64,000 nt of DNA from CAYMAZ01 sp964526285 (GTDB lineage Bacteria; Bacteroidota; Bacteroidia; Bacteroidales; DTU049). The position numbers were made by a program, and so were the translations under genes. Each line of letters opens with the position of its first letter. The stretch's first letter is position 1. Below are positions 1-9,178 of the stretch, piece by piece. Under the pieces are notes generated by a model. The model saw nothing but the letters and a program-made list of their open reading frames with translations, was not told the DNA's origin and made no database searches. Location of the stretch: NCBI GenBank assembly GCA_964526285.1, contig CAZGIW010000001.1, positions 62,001-126,000 on the forward strand. Direction: 5' to 3'.

Positions 1-874
1 CTATTGCTGCCCGATTGACATATAAAATTTTATTAGAATCTCTTAATAATATTCCATTTGGAGAATCTTCTACTAAAGTTCTGTAAGTTTCTTCATTTTT
101 TTTCAAATCCTCCTGTCGTTGCTCTTCTATTGTGATATCCTCAATGCTTATATTATATAATTTTTCTTTTATTGCGCCTTTTCCTTCCTGCTTAATTACT
201 GAAAGTTTAAATTTCCTGTTTTTTATAGCCCCCAAACGACTTATTGTTGTTGTAAATATTTCTTTTTGCCTTTCATTTTTTTGAGAAAATTCCTTATTTA
301 TTAATGTTTTGATATTATTCAAATCAAATAATTCATAAAAATTCTTTCCTGCAATAAACGATTTTTGCAAACCACTCATCTCTGCAAAAGAATTGTTTAC
401 ATAGAGAATTTCTCCTTTGTTATTACATTCTATAATACCCTGTTTGACTCTGTTTAAAATTTTCTGATAGTATTCCTTGAGTTTTTTCTGCACAATTTGT
501 GCATTTTTTATGTTGCTAATGTCTCTCACAAGAGCAAAAACGGTATTATCATCCAAATAAAACATTCTGGATTCATAATACTTCTTTTCTCCCGAAAATT
601 CTAATTGATATTGAAATTGTTTTTCTTGCTTGCTTTTTAACACCTGACCTATTAATATATGTGTCGTGTTTTTTACTATGGGTGGTAATTCTGTTTCCTT
701 AATTGGTTTGCCCAAAAAATCTTCAGGGTTCAGAAATAATAATGATTTGTCCAAATTATAAAACTCCAGAAATTTTCCTTCTTTATCAAATACAAATATC
801 AAATCCGGAATAGATTCCAGTATTTTTTTATGAATATTCTCAAATGAAAGAAAAGATTGTTTTCCTTTTTTCAT
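1..874 (-). CDS. Multi-PAS sensor protein, C-terminus beyond the left edge
   Basis: Reading the minus strand from the ATG at 872-874 gives an open frame of 291 codons that runs off the window with no stop. Three PAS-like segments are visible: one near residues 15-125 (IPDLIFVFDKEGKF), a second near 135-255 (GIIECNNKGEILYVNNSF), and the start of a third near 265 (YRTLVEDSPNGILLRDSN). No signal peptide or membrane segment is seen in this part, so it is probably a cytosolic sensor whose output domain (histidine kinase, cyclase or other) lies outside the window. The ligand is unknown. PAS identity is a pattern judgement, but the repeated I-x-x-x-D/N-x-x-G-x-I-x-x-x-N logic is clear. Confidence 0.75.
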   Translation of the reverse strand, partial: MKKGKQSFLSFENIHKKILESIPDLIFVFDKEGKFLEFYNLDKSLLFLNPEDFLGKPIKETELPPIVKNTTHILIGQVLKSKQEKQFQYQLEFSGEKKYYESRMFYLDDNTVFALVRDISNIKNAQIVQKKLKEYYQKILNRVKQGIIECNNKGEILYVNNSFAEMSGLQKSFIAGKNFYELFDLNNIKTLINKEFSQKNERQKEIFTTTISRLGAIKNRKFKLSVIKQEGKGAIKEKLYNISIEDITIEEQRQEDLKKNEETYRTLVEDSPNGILLRDSNKILYVNRAAI

Positions 875-966
875 TTACACAAAAGGGCTAGTTTATAAAA
901 TTTGTTTCAATTTGTAAATATATAACCAAACTATAGGTAAAAACAAATTTTTTTAATGATTTTTAA

Positions 967-2478
967 TTAATCGTTGATTTCTGGCTGTATTACCACATTA
1001 TCATATCTTCTTTCAATTCCGCCTTTATAGTTGATTTTCAAGTATATACGCCCTTCTTCGTCAAAATGAACCCATTCTCCTTCTCTCTGACCCATAACAT
1101 AGTGACCCTCAACTCGTTTTTGACCATTTGGCCAATAATAAGTATGTTTCCCATTTGGATATCCATCCAGGTATTTTCCTTCAAATATTGTTTTTTCTGT
1201 ATCAACATCTGTTGTTTTCCATACACCACTATATTGTCCGTCAATAAAATTTCCTTCTTCTCTTGTATCACCAATTTCCCAAAACCATTGTCCTGTTTCA
1301 ACTCCATCAAAAAATTCTCCTTTCACTATTATTTTTCCTGAAATATCATACTCAATATAATTTCCTTCCAATAATCCATTTTCATAAAACTCGGTTTTCC
1401 AAACATTTCCATTTGAATAATACCAGTTCCATTCTCCCACATGTCTTCCTCTGCTGTCAAACCTTCCCTCCTGCTCCATTGTTCCGTCTGCATAATAATA
1501 TTTCCATTCTCCAATTGGCTTGGAATCCTTGTATTCTCCTTGTGATTTCAATGCACCGTTTTCAAAATATTCCTTAAACTGTCCTTGTTTTAATCCTTTT
1601 TCATCAATGATCCCTTCTTCTGTTAAAACACCATCTCTGAAAATATATCCCTTCACAATTTTTCCGTTTTCGTCAAATTCTCTTCTTACACCATCTGGTA
1701 AATCATTTCTATAACTTCCTACTATCTTTACTTTCCCACCAGGATAATAATCATATCTTATTTCATATTGTTTCAGCTCTTCTGCTTCAGGTACAATTTC
1801 TCCGTTGGCAAATTTTTGAATACTTTTCAAATTACCTGATTCATCAAATTCCTTTACAAAACCATTCAAAATGCCATTTCTCCATTCTGCTGTTTTTTTA
1901 ACAGATCCACTTTCAAAAAAATCCATCCACATTCCATGTTTTTTTCCCAAAGAATTGTTTCGGTTAATTATTTCTCTGCTCATTATAAACCCTTTTCTGT
2001 ATTGATAAAGGGTGATAATAATCCCATTTTCATCATATTCCTTCATATATCCCTCTTCCAAACCATCAACAAAAAAAATCTGTTTTTTTATTTGTCCAGA
2101 TGGATAGTAATGATTTGTATTTCCTTGTTTAACATCTCTTTCATAATTCTCTTCTATTGTTTCTTCTTCAAGAAATACTATTCTTTTTCCATGCTTCAAA
2201 TTGTTTTCATAATTTATCTTAAGTATGATTTTCCCTTCTGAATTATAGAATATCCAGGTACTATCTAATAAAAAATTATTTCTGTTTCCTTCTGATTTCA
2301 AATTTCCGTTTTCCCAATAGGTTTTCCAATAACCATCTGGTTTGTTTTCTCTCATAAATCCTTCACTTGAAATGTTGCCATCAGCGAAAAAAAACTGTAC
2401 AAATTGCATTGTGTCTTTTTGGGAATATACCAAAGAAAACATAAAACAAAAATGTACTAATACTATTATTTTTTTCAT
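967..2478 (-). CDS. Exported MORN_2 (YwqK-like) repeat protein
   Basis: This 503-residue protein starts with a signal peptide (MKKIIVLVHFCFMFSLVYSQ) and then consists almost entirely of ~23-residue repeats of the type GxWxxYYxNGxxxxEGxYxxG, the MORN_2 / YwqK-antitoxin-like repeat. About 18 copies can be counted, ending near residue 485. There is no T9SS sorting signal. Such proteins are common in Bacteroidota and are thought to sit in the periplasm or on the outer membrane; their function is unknown, and the database name 'toxin-antitoxin system YwqK family antitoxin' should not be read as evidence of a toxin. Its start codon overlaps the nadA stop by 4 bases (ATGA), so the two are probably co-transcribed and translationally coupled. 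Confidence 0.8.
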   Translation of the reverse strand: MKKIIVLVHFCFMFSLVYSQKDTMQFVQFFFADGNISSEGFMRENKPDGYWKTYWENGNLKSEGNRNNFLLDSTWIFYNSEGKIILKINYENNLKHGKRIVFLEEETIEENYERDVKQGNTNHYYPSGQIKKQIFFVDGLEEGYMKEYDENGIIITLYQYRKGFIMSREIINRNNSLGKKHGMWMDFFESGSVKKTAEWRNGILNGFVKEFDESGNLKSIQKFANGEIVPEAEELKQYEIRYDYYPGGKVKIVGSYRNDLPDGVRREFDENGKIVKGYIFRDGVLTEEGIIDEKGLKQGQFKEYFENGALKSQGEYKDSKPIGEWKYYYADGTMEQEGRFDSRGRHVGEWNWYYSNGNVWKTEFYENGLLEGNYIEYDISGKIIVKGEFFDGVETGQWFWEIGDTREEGNFIDGQYSGVWKTTDVDTEKTIFEGKYLDGYPNGKHTYYWPNGQKRVEGHYVMGQREGEWVHFDEEGRIYLKINYKGGIERRYDNVVIQPEIND

Positions 2479-3416
2479 TTTACTATTTCTATCATTCTTT
2501 CAATTGAAATCAATGCTTTATCTCTTGTTTTTTCATCTACTTTTATTTCAAAAAAGTCATTTTCCAAAGAAAAAAGAATTTTTTCAAGATTTATCATTTT
2601 CATAAAATTACAATCATTACAATTACATGATTCATCAGCAGGAACAATATAAAACGTTTTTTCAGGTGATTTCTTTTGCATTTCATGTAAAATACCTGTT
2701 TCTGTTGCTACTATTAGTTCTTTCGATTTTGTTTTTTCTGAAAACTCAATAATTTGAGTAGTTGATCCAACAAAATCAGCAATTTCTAATATTGGTCCCT
2801 GACATTCAGGATGTGCAACTAATAAAGCACTTTTATGCTTATTTTTCATTTTTATCACTTTATCAACATGCAACTGATTATGTACATGACAAGCACCGTC
2901 CCACAAAACCATATCTCTTCCTGTTTGCTTTATAATATAATTTCCCAAATTTTTATCAGGAGCAAAAATAATTTTCTGTTCTTTTGGCAATGATTCAACT
3001 ATTTTTACTGCATTACTTGATGTACAAACTATATCTGTTAATGTTTTTACTTCAATGGAAGAATTGATATACGAAATAACAATATGATCAGGATATTGTT
3101 TAACAAATTTTTCAAATTCTTCAGCAGGACATGAATCAGCTAATGAACAGCCTGCTTCTGGCTCAGGTAATAACACTTTTGTTTCATAATTTAATATTTT
3201 TGCTGTTTCTGCCATAAACTTCACTCCGGCAAAAACAATAACATCTGCTTTTGTTGCTTTCGCTTTTTTTGATAAACCATAACTATCACCAACATAATCA
3301 GCTATTTCCTGTATTTCTGGCAACTGATAATAATGTGCTAGAACGATAGCATTTTTTTTCTTTTTAACAATTTCAATACTATTTATAATTTCTTTATAAT
3401 TTTTTAAAAAATACAT
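2475..3416 (-). CDS. nadA: Quinolinate synthase NadA
   Basis: NadA condenses iminoaspartate with dihydroxyacetone phosphate to quinolinate in NAD biosynthesis, using a [4Fe-4S] cluster. At 313 residues it has normal length. Visible signatures are AHYYQLPEIQEIADYVGDS near residues 27-45, the cysteine block GCSLADSC at 89-96, HPECQGP near 205 and a C-terminal CNCNDC near 270; one cysteine from each of the last three is expected to bind the cluster. nadB and nadC are not in the window. The gene heads a two-gene unit with the MORN_2 protein. A TATTTTTG -7 element lies about 85 bases upstream. Confidence 0.95.
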   Translation of the reverse strand: MYFLKNYKEIINSIEIVKKKKNAIVLAHYYQLPEIQEIADYVGDSYGLSKKAKATKADVIVFAGVKFMAETAKILNYETKVLLPEPEAGCSLADSCPAEEFEKFVKQYPDHIVISYINSSIEVKTLTDIVCTSSNAVKIVESLPKEQKIIFAPDKNLGNYIIKQTGRDMVLWDGACHVHNQLHVDKVIKMKNKHKSALLVAHPECQGPILEIADFVGSTTQIIEFSEKTKSKELIVATETGILHEMQKKSPEKTFYIVPADESCNCNDCNFMKMINLEKILFSLENDFFEIKVDEKTRDKALISIERMIEIVK

Positions 3417-3498
3417 ATGTGCTATTTATAATGGTGTTAATTGTGTTGATAATTTTTTTTCTAAAACTTACAAACTCTATTTGTTAATAAATCAATTG

Positions 3499-3506
3499 CA
3501 AAAATA
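3499..3506 (-). promoter_or_regulatory. -7 element of nadA promoter
   Basis: The minus strand reads TATTTTTG followed by C, matching the Bacteroidota -7 consensus TAnnTTTG. No good -33 TTTG is visible. The predicted leader is about 80 bases. Confidence 0.5.
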
Positions 3507-3790
3507 CTTTATTTTTATGTTATTACATACTTATTAACATGCTGTGAATTGTTAGTCGAAGAATTATAATTTTATTATTTTTATTTTTTTTGGTTGATAA
3601 CTTTCTAACAGAAGCTTATAAAAGTGATTGTTTTTTTCATGGTTTTATCAGTTTGATAGTGTATAAAAACTTATTGTTTTTTATTCACAAAAAGAATGGT
3701 ACTTATGAACAAAAATATTAACACAAAAGTTGTTTGTTTTTTACAAAGGTAAAAAAACAAAACAACAAAGGAAATTTGAATAAATAACAA

Positions 3791-3798
3791 TATCTTTG
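3791..3798 (+). promoter_or_regulatory. -7 element of rpiB-lutB promoter
   Basis: TATCTTTG followed by C matches TAnnTTTG and lies 26 bases before the rpiB ATG, giving a predicted leader of about 22 bases. A -33 TTTG at the usual 19-base spacing is not present. Confidence 0.6.
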
Positions 3799-3824
3799 CA
3801 ATAGTGAAATAAAAAAGAAAAACC

Positions 3825-4265
3825 ATGCAAAAAATATCAATTGCCTGTGATCATGCAGGTTTTCACCTAAAACAGATAATTATTTCCTTTTTGAAAGAAA
3901 AAAGCATTGAAGTTATTGATTTTGGTACTGATTCTGAAGAAAGCATGGATTATCCAGATATTGCTCATCCTTTTGCTGGAAGTATTGAAAAAAAAATTTG
4001 TGAAAAAGGAATTATTATTTGCGGAAGCGGCAATGGAGTAAGTATGGTAGTTAATAAATATGGTGCTATTCGATGTGCTCTTTGCTGGACAGAAGAAATT
4101 GCTTCTTTGGCCAGACAACATAATGATGCTAATGTAGTTGCTCTTCCTGCTAGATTTGTTTCAAACGAAGATGCATTAAAAATTATCAATGTTTTTTTGA
4201 ATACTGAATTTGAAGGAGGAAGACATCAGAACAGAGTGGAAAAAATTAACAAGATTGTACAATAA
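3825..4265 (+). CDS. rpiB: Ribose 5-phosphate isomerase B
   Basis: RpiB interconverts ribose 5-phosphate and ribulose 5-phosphate in the pentose phosphate pathway. The 146-residue length is typical of RpiB/LacAB. Diagnostic motifs are the N-terminal ACDHAGF (phosphate and sugar binding), DYPDIAHPF, the anion hole and catalytic cysteine in IICGSGNGVSMVVNK, and ARQHNDANVVALPARF with the conserved histidine. The loop reads CGSGNG where many family members have CGTGIG, a conservative variation. The stop codon overlaps the next start by one base (TAATG), so it is coupled to the LutB-like gene. Confidence 0.93.
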   Translation: MQKISIACDHAGFHLKQIIISFLKEKSIEVIDFGTDSEESMDYPDIAHPFAGSIEKKICEKGIIICGSGNGVSMVVNKYGAIRCALCWTEEIASLARQHNDANVVALPARFVSNEDALKIINVFLNTEFEGGRHQNRVEKINKIVQ

Positions 4266-5656
4266 TGGCATCAGAAACGGAAAAATTATTTATTTCAGAA
4301 TCTGCAAAAAGATGCAGGGATATTGAAAAAAAAGCAATTCTTGAGAAAAATCTGAATCATTTTTATAAAAAATGGGAAAATAGCAAAAGTGGTTTTTCTA
4401 ATTTAGCATATGCGCGCAAAAAGCTACATTATGCAAAATTCAGAAGTATTGAAAACCTGGAAAAAAATCTTATTGAATTTGAAGCAAAATTTTGTTCCCG
4501 GGGTGGAAAAATGTTTTTTGCAGCAGGAAAAGATGAGGCGCTAAAGTATATACTTGATATTGTTCAACAATCAGAAAATAAAAAGATTGTTAAATCCAAA
4601 TCTATGGTATGTGAAGAAATTCAACTTGAGAAATTTCTCAATCTACACAATATTCATTTACTGGAAACAGACCTCGGGGAATTTCTGGTGCAGCTTGCCA
4701 ATGAATCACCATCACATATTACAGCTCCCGCTCTTCATAAGTCGAAAAAGGAAATATATGAACTACTGAATGAAAAATATGATCAGGTATTTGATGAATC
4801 AACACCTGTTGAAGCTGTTGTTCAATTTGTGAGAAATTTATTGAGAGAAGATTTTTCATCTGCAGGTATAGGTATTACAGGTTGCAATTTTATGATTGCA
4901 GATCCCGGGGTGGTTGCTATTTGTGAAAATGAAGCCAATGCCATACTCTCTGCTTCTTTTCCAAAAACTCATATTATTGTTACCTCAATTGAGAAAATAA
5001 TTCATTCATTTGATCAGCTTGAATTGTTTCAAACCATGCTGTCATCTCATGCTACTGGTCAAAACATGACAGTTTATAATCATCTGGTGTTTGGACCAGC
5101 AGCAGCTAGCGATAAAAACGGACCAGAAAAAGTATATCTTGTTGTCATTAACAACAACAGAACAGAAATAATGAAAAGTGTGCAAATGAGACAAGCCATG
5201 TATTGTATTAAATGCGGTGCATGTCACAATTTTTGCCCTGTTTATTCACAAATAGGCGGACACGCTTATCAAACTGTTTATAATGGCCCCATAGGATCGG
5301 TGATTTCTCCTTATATTTTTGGAGAATATGAATTTGCTTATTTGCCCTTTGCCTCAACTCTTTGTGGCAAATGCAATACTGTTTGTCCAGTTGATATGAA
5401 TATTACTTCATTGCTTATTCATAAAAGAAAACATATTGTTGACAATAAATATAATAGTAGCTCTGAAAGAAGATTGTTTAATAAACTTCAAAGAAAATTG
5501 TTAAAACGCAAGCGCATGGATGGTTCTGTGTTTCTGAAAAACACAGTATTAAGAACTTTTCTGAAAAAATCATGGGGAAAAGAAAGAGAAATTCCTGTGA
5601 TTGCAAAACAAAGTTTTTGTGAACTTAAAAAAAAGGAGAAAAAAAAGAAAACCTGA
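4265..5656 (+). CDS. lutB: LutB-like iron-sulfur protein (LUD domain, lactate utilisation)
   Basis: This 463-residue protein matches the LutB/YkgF family: an N-terminal LUD (DUF162) region from about residue 60 to 300, then a ferredoxin-like segment with CIKCGACHNFCPVY near 313-326 and CGKCNTVCPVD near 366-376, which supply ligands for two [4Fe-4S] clusters. LutB normally acts with LutA and LutC in L-lactate oxidation to pyruvate. Neither partner is adjacent here; instead the gene is translationally coupled to rpiB by a one-base overlap. The C-terminus ends in a lysine-rich tail (KKKEKKKKT). The family is clear; the reaction is inferred, because a lone LutB may have been repurposed or may use partners elsewhere. 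Confidence 0.85.
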   Translation: MASETEKLFISESAKRCRDIEKKAILEKNLNHFYKKWENSKSGFSNLAYARKKLHYAKFRSIENLEKNLIEFEAKFCSRGGKMFFAAGKDEALKYILDIVQQSENKKIVKSKSMVCEEIQLEKFLNLHNIHLLETDLGEFLVQLANESPSHITAPALHKSKKEIYELLNEKYDQVFDESTPVEAVVQFVRNLLREDFSSAGIGITGCNFMIADPGVVAICENEANAILSASFPKTHIIVTSIEKIIHSFDQLELFQTMLSSHATGQNMTVYNHLVFGPAAASDKNGPEKVYLVVINNNRTEIMKSVQMRQAMYCIKCGACHNFCPVYSQIGGHAYQTVYNGPIGSVISPYIFGEYEFAYLPFASTLCGKCNTVCPVDMNITSLLIHKRKHIVDNKYNSSSERRLFNKLQRKLLKRKRMDGSVFLKNTVLRTFLKKSWGKEREIPVIAKQSFCELKKKEKKKKT

Positions 5657-5697
5657 TTTGTTTTGCCAAACAAGGCTTTTGCAGAAAAAAGTTAAAT

Positions 5698-7485
5698 CTA
5701 ATCCATTTTTAAAACAGCAAGAAATGCAGACTGTGGAACTTCAACATTGCCTACTTGTCTCATGCGTTTTTTCCCCTTTTTCTGTTTTTCCAGCAATTTT
5801 CTTTTTCTTGAAATATCACCCCCATAACATTTGGCCGTCACATCTTTTCTAAATGCCCTGATGCTTTCTCTGGCTATAACTTTTGCACCAATGGCAGCCT
5901 GAATGGCGATATCAAATTGCTGGCGAGGAATAAGTTCTTTGAGTTTTTCACAAATTTTTCTGCCAAACTGATAGGCATTATCCTGATGAATCAGACATGA
6001 CAAGGCATCAACGTTTTCTCCATTGAGCAAAATATCTAATCTAACAAGCTTGGCCATTTTATAGTCACTGTGATAATAATCAAAAGAGGCATAACCTTTT
6101 GAAATGCTTTTTAGTTTATCGTAAAAATCAAACACAATTTCCGAAAGAGGCATTTCCACATTCAACTCTACCCTATCGGTACTTAAATAAACCTGATTTT
6201 TCAACACTCCTCTTTTTTCAATGCAAAGGGTCATGATTTGTCCGATATATTCAGACTTTGTAATAATACTGGCTGTTATATATGGCTCTTCAATATACTC
6301 TACCTTTGTGGAATCAGGAAGACCAAGCGGATTGTGAATTTCGTATTTTTCGCCCTTTTTTGTGTGAACAATATATGATACGTTGGGAACAGTTGTAATC
6401 ACATCCACATCAAATTCTCTGTCAAGCCTTTCCTGAATTATTTCCATATGAAGCAGGCCAAGAAAACCGCATCTGAAGCCAAATCCAAGGGCAACCGAAG
6501 ATTCGGGCTCAAAAGAAAGAGAAGCATCATTCAGCTGAAGTTTTTCCATTGCACCTCTCAGTTCTTCATAATCATCAGCATCAACAGGATACAGGCCGGA
6601 AAAAACCATAGGTTTTACTTCCTGAAAGCCTTCAATGGCTTTTTCGCAAGGTTTTTCAACATGTGTAATTGTATCTCCCACTCTCACTTCTTTTGCCAGC
6701 TTAATACCGCTGATGATATATCCCACATCACCGGCACCCAATGTTTTGTGGGGAACAAATTTTAACTGTAGTATACCAATTTCATCAGCATGATATTCTT
6801 TTTTGGTTGAAAGAAACTTTACAAAATCACCAGTTTTAATTGTTCCGTTAAATATGCGGAAATAGGCAATAATTCCCCTGTATGAATTAAAAATGGAATC
6901 AAATATCAGGGCCTGAAGTGGTGCATTGAGGTCACCCGTTGGGGCAGGAATTCGCTCAATAATTGCATCAAGCACTTTATCAACACCATACCCTGTTTTG
7001 GCGCTGACCTCAATAATGTCATCAATTGAACAACCAAGCAAATCAACAATCTGGTCTTTAACCTCATCGGGCATGGCAGAGGGCATATCCATTTTGTTGA
7101 GAATGGGAATAACCTCCAGGTCGTGTTCAAGAGCCTGATATAAATTAGAAATGGTTTGAGCCTGAATACCCTGGGTTGCATCAACAACAAGCAAAGCTCC
7201 TTCGCAGGCAGCAATAGAACGTGAAACCTCATAGGAAAAATCCACATGTCCGGGAGTATCAATCAGATTCAAAATATATTCTTCTTTTTCGTCCTTATGA
7301 ACCATTTGAATGGCATGGCTTTTAATGGTAATACCCTTTTCTCTCTCAAGGTCCATGCTGTCCAGCACCTGTTCCTGCGTTTCTCTTTCGGTGAGGGTGT
7401 CAGTAAATTGCAGCAAACGGTCGGCAAGAGTACTTTTACCGTGATCGATGTGAGCAATAATGCAAAAATTTCGAATGTTTTTCAT
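5698..7485 (-). CDS. lepA: Elongation factor 4 (LepA)
   Basis: LepA is a ribosome-associated GTPase linked to back-translocation, translation under stress and 30S assembly. The 595-residue length is standard. The G domain shows AHIDHGKSTL (P-loop) at residues 11-20, a conserved switch region with EREKGITIKS, DTPGHVD (G3) and NKMDMP (G4). The LepA-specific C-terminal domain is present (YHSDYKMAKLVRLDILLNGE, and the basic KAKCYGGDISRKRKLLEKQKKGKKRMR-type tail, KCYGGDISRKRK). It converges with lutB across a 41-base gap that has no strong terminator. A -7 element lies only 8 bases before the ATG. Confidence 0.97.
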   Translation of the reverse strand: MKNIRNFCIIAHIDHGKSTLADRLLQFTDTLTERETQEQVLDSMDLEREKGITIKSHAIQMVHKDEKEEYILNLIDTPGHVDFSYEVSRSIAACEGALLVVDATQGIQAQTISNLYQALEHDLEVIPILNKMDMPSAMPDEVKDQIVDLLGCSIDDIIEVSAKTGYGVDKVLDAIIERIPAPTGDLNAPLQALIFDSIFNSYRGIIAYFRIFNGTIKTGDFVKFLSTKKEYHADEIGILQLKFVPHKTLGAGDVGYIISGIKLAKEVRVGDTITHVEKPCEKAIEGFQEVKPMVFSGLYPVDADDYEELRGAMEKLQLNDASLSFEPESSVALGFGFRCGFLGLLHMEIIQERLDREFDVDVITTVPNVSYIVHTKKGEKYEIHNPLGLPDSTKVEYIEEPYITASIITKSEYIGQIMTLCIEKRGVLKNQVYLSTDRVELNVEMPLSEIVFDFYDKLKSISKGYASFDYYHSDYKMAKLVRLDILLNGENVDALSCLIHQDNAYQFGRKICEKLKELIPRQQFDIAIQAAIGAKVIARESIRAFRKDVTAKCYGGDISRKRKLLEKQKKGKKRMRQVGNVEVPQSAFLAVLKMD

Positions 7486-7493
7486 AGCGGCTG

Positions 7494-7501
7494 CAAAGAT
7501 A
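7494..7501 (-). promoter_or_regulatory. -7 element of lepA promoter, nearly leaderless
   Basis: The minus strand reads TATCTTTG followed by C, 8 bases upstream of the lepA ATG. Transcription would start about 5 bases before the start codon, too close to leave room for a normal ribosome binding site. Confidence 0.6.
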
Positions 7502-7616
7502 ATACGAAATACGGTTTTATGAATAAAAAACTTGAGTTATTATGATGCGGTGTCTTCTTCCACAAAAATATGATTTTCTTAGCACAATGTGTTATTTAAA
7601 GATTTGAAAGAAATAG

Positions 7617-7624
7617 TATATTTG
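7617..7624 (+). promoter_or_regulatory. -7 element of nhaC-type gene, decides the start
   Basis: TATATTTG followed by C lies inside the longest possible reading frame that begins at 7589, so the transcript cannot include that start. The ATG at 7646 is the first in-frame start downstream of this promoter. Confidence 0.6.
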
Positions 7625-7645
7625 CAACGAAGAGTTTATGAGATT

Positions 7646-9127
7646 ATGAAATCCGGAAAACGCAATCCTTCATTGCTGGCAGCGCTTATTCCTGTGATAT
7701 TTCTTACAGTAGCAATATCACTGAATGTATTTATTTTTCAGGAACAATCATTGTCAGGTTCTAATCAGATTGTTCTTTTGTTTTCTGCCGCAGTGGCAGT
7801 GTTGGTGTGTATGATTTACGGCAAAACATGGAAAGATTTGCTTCAGGGCATTGTCAACAGCATCGGCTCTGCAATTCCGGCAATATTAATACTTCTTATG
7901 ATTGGGGCACTTGCGGGTACATGGCTCATCAGCGGCATTGTTCCTGCAATGATTTATTATGGACTGCAAATTATGCACCCCACATTTTTTCTTGTTACGG
8001 CAGCAATAATCAGCTCAATAGTTTCTCTTTCAACTGGCAGCAGCTGGTCAACAGTGGCAACTATAGGAATTGCATTGCTAGGAATTGGTCGCGCACTTGG
8101 AATTCCCGACGGAATGATAGGGGGTGCAATTATATCCGGGGCATATTTTGGAGACAAAATTTCTCCACTTTCAGACACCACTAATCTTGCCGCAGCAATT
8201 TCTGAAACAGAGCTGTTTACTCATATCAAATATATGATGATTACCACTATTCCATCCTATTTGATTACTCTTGTAATTTTTGTATTTCTTGGATTCAGAG
8301 ACACTTCTGCCATCAGCAGAACCGATATTGCCCAGGTTCAGTCTTCTCTTGATAGTATTTTCAATATTACCCCATGGCTTTTTTTAGTACCCGTGGTTGT
8401 GATTTTGCTGATTATGAAAAAAGTACCCGCACTTCCTGCTATATTTATTGGTACAGTGGCAGGTGCTGTTTTTGCCCTGATTTTTCAACCCCATTTAATA
8501 GGGCTACTAAGCGAACAAAGCGGTAGTTTTTTAAAGCAATCATATGTAGTGATTGTTCAGTCAATGTACACAAACACTGATATTCCTGCAGAAAATGAAC
8601 TGGTGAATGGCCTTTTATCAACCGGAGGAATGAAGGGAATGCTAAATACAGTATGGTTGATTATCAGTGCTATGGTGTTCGGCGGAGTGATGGATGCCGG
8701 CGGTTTGCTTAAAAAAATCACATCTTCGATTATTAAAGTTGCCAGAAATACAACCTCTCTCATTGCCTCAACTGCTGCAACCTGTTTGTTTCTCAATGTA
8801 ACAGCAAGTGATCAGTATTTGAGTATATTAATCCCGGGAAAAATGTTTGCTGAAATCTATAAAAGAAGAAAACTCAAATCTCAAAACTTAAGCAGAACAC
8901 TTGAAGATAGCGGAACAGTGACATCGGTTCTTGTTCCATGGAACACTTGCGGGGCCACACAATCAACAGTACTTGGCATCAGCACCATTGTTTTTTTGCC
9001 CTATTGTTTTTTCAATATTATAAGTCCCTTTATGACAATTTTAGTTGCAATGCTGAAAATCAAGATTGCAAGAAAAGATGAAGAAAAGAAAGAACCCCCC
9101 TCGCCAAATAATACTGATGGGAAATGA
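7646..9127 (+). CDS. nhaC: NhaC-type Na+/H+ antiporter
   Basis: A predicted inner-membrane antiporter of 493 residues with about 11-12 hydrophobic segments. The central ISGAYFGDKISPLSDTTNLAA is the hallmark of the NhaC / Na+:H+ antiporter family, and the matching half near the C-terminus (VPWNTCGATQSTVLG) supports the inverted-repeat fold. I use the ATG at 7646 and not an upstream start at 7589, because a TATATTTG promoter element lies between them and the 19 extra residues are charged and not membrane-like. The cytosolic C-terminal tail is Lys/Glu-rich. Related NhaC-family proteins also exchange malate/lactate or arginine/ornithine, so the exact substrate pair is not proven. Confidence 0.87.
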   Translation: MKSGKRNPSLLAALIPVIFLTVAISLNVFIFQEQSLSGSNQIVLLFSAAVAVLVCMIYGKTWKDLLQGIVNSIGSAIPAILILLMIGALAGTWLISGIVPAMIYYGLQIMHPTFFLVTAAIISSIVSLSTGSSWSTVATIGIALLGIGRALGIPDGMIGGAIISGAYFGDKISPLSDTTNLAAAISETELFTHIKYMMITTIPSYLITLVIFVFLGFRDTSAISRTDIAQVQSSLDSIFNITPWLFLVPVVVILLIMKKVPALPAIFIGTVAGAVFALIFQPHLIGLLSEQSGSFLKQSYVVIVQSMYTNTDIPAENELVNGLLSTGGMKGMLNTVWLIISAMVFGGVMDAGGLLKKITSSIIKVARNTTSLIASTAATCLFLNVTASDQYLSILIPGKMFAEIYKRRKLKSQNLSRTLEDSGTVTSVLVPWNTCGATQSTVLGISTIVFLPYCFFNIISPFMTILVAMLKIKIARKDEEKKEPPSPNNTDGK

Positions 9128-9166
9128 TATAAAACACTTTTTGTGATTTCGCTTTAAGCTTTTTTC

Positions 9167-9174
9167 TACTTTTG
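9167..9174 (+). promoter_or_regulatory. -7 element of TauE/SafE gene, leaderless
   Basis: TACTTTTG followed by C sits 4 bases before the ATG at 9179. Transcription should start within a base or two of the start codon. A TTTG at 9140-9143 is 23 bases upstream, slightly longer than the preferred spacing. Confidence 0.6.
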
Positions 9175-9178
9175 CGTT

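Larger units (their letters stand above)
3417..3824. other. AT-rich divergent intergenic region (nadA / rpiB)
   Basis: This 408-base stretch is very AT-rich and has no convincing ORF. It holds a -7 element for each flanking gene: TATTTTTG on the minus strand (3499-3506) for nadA and TATCTTTG on the plus strand (3791-3798) for rpiB. The roughly 280 bases between them contain only poly-T/A runs and no clear hairpin or known RNA motif. I see nothing else in it. Confidence 0.6.

Noticed and set aside
967..2478. Label 'YwqK antitoxin' as evidence of a toxin-antitoxin pair
   Set aside because: The protein is a long exported MORN_2 repeat protein with no toxin neighbour; the name is a database legacy.
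3700..3824. Possible riboswitch or small RNA in the nadA-rpiB gap
   Set aside because: Sequence is almost all A/T with no GC-rich stem or recognisable aptamer.
5657..5697. Possible bidirectional terminator between lutB and lepA
   Set aside because: Only a 3-base GCC/GGC stem can be drawn, too weak to call.
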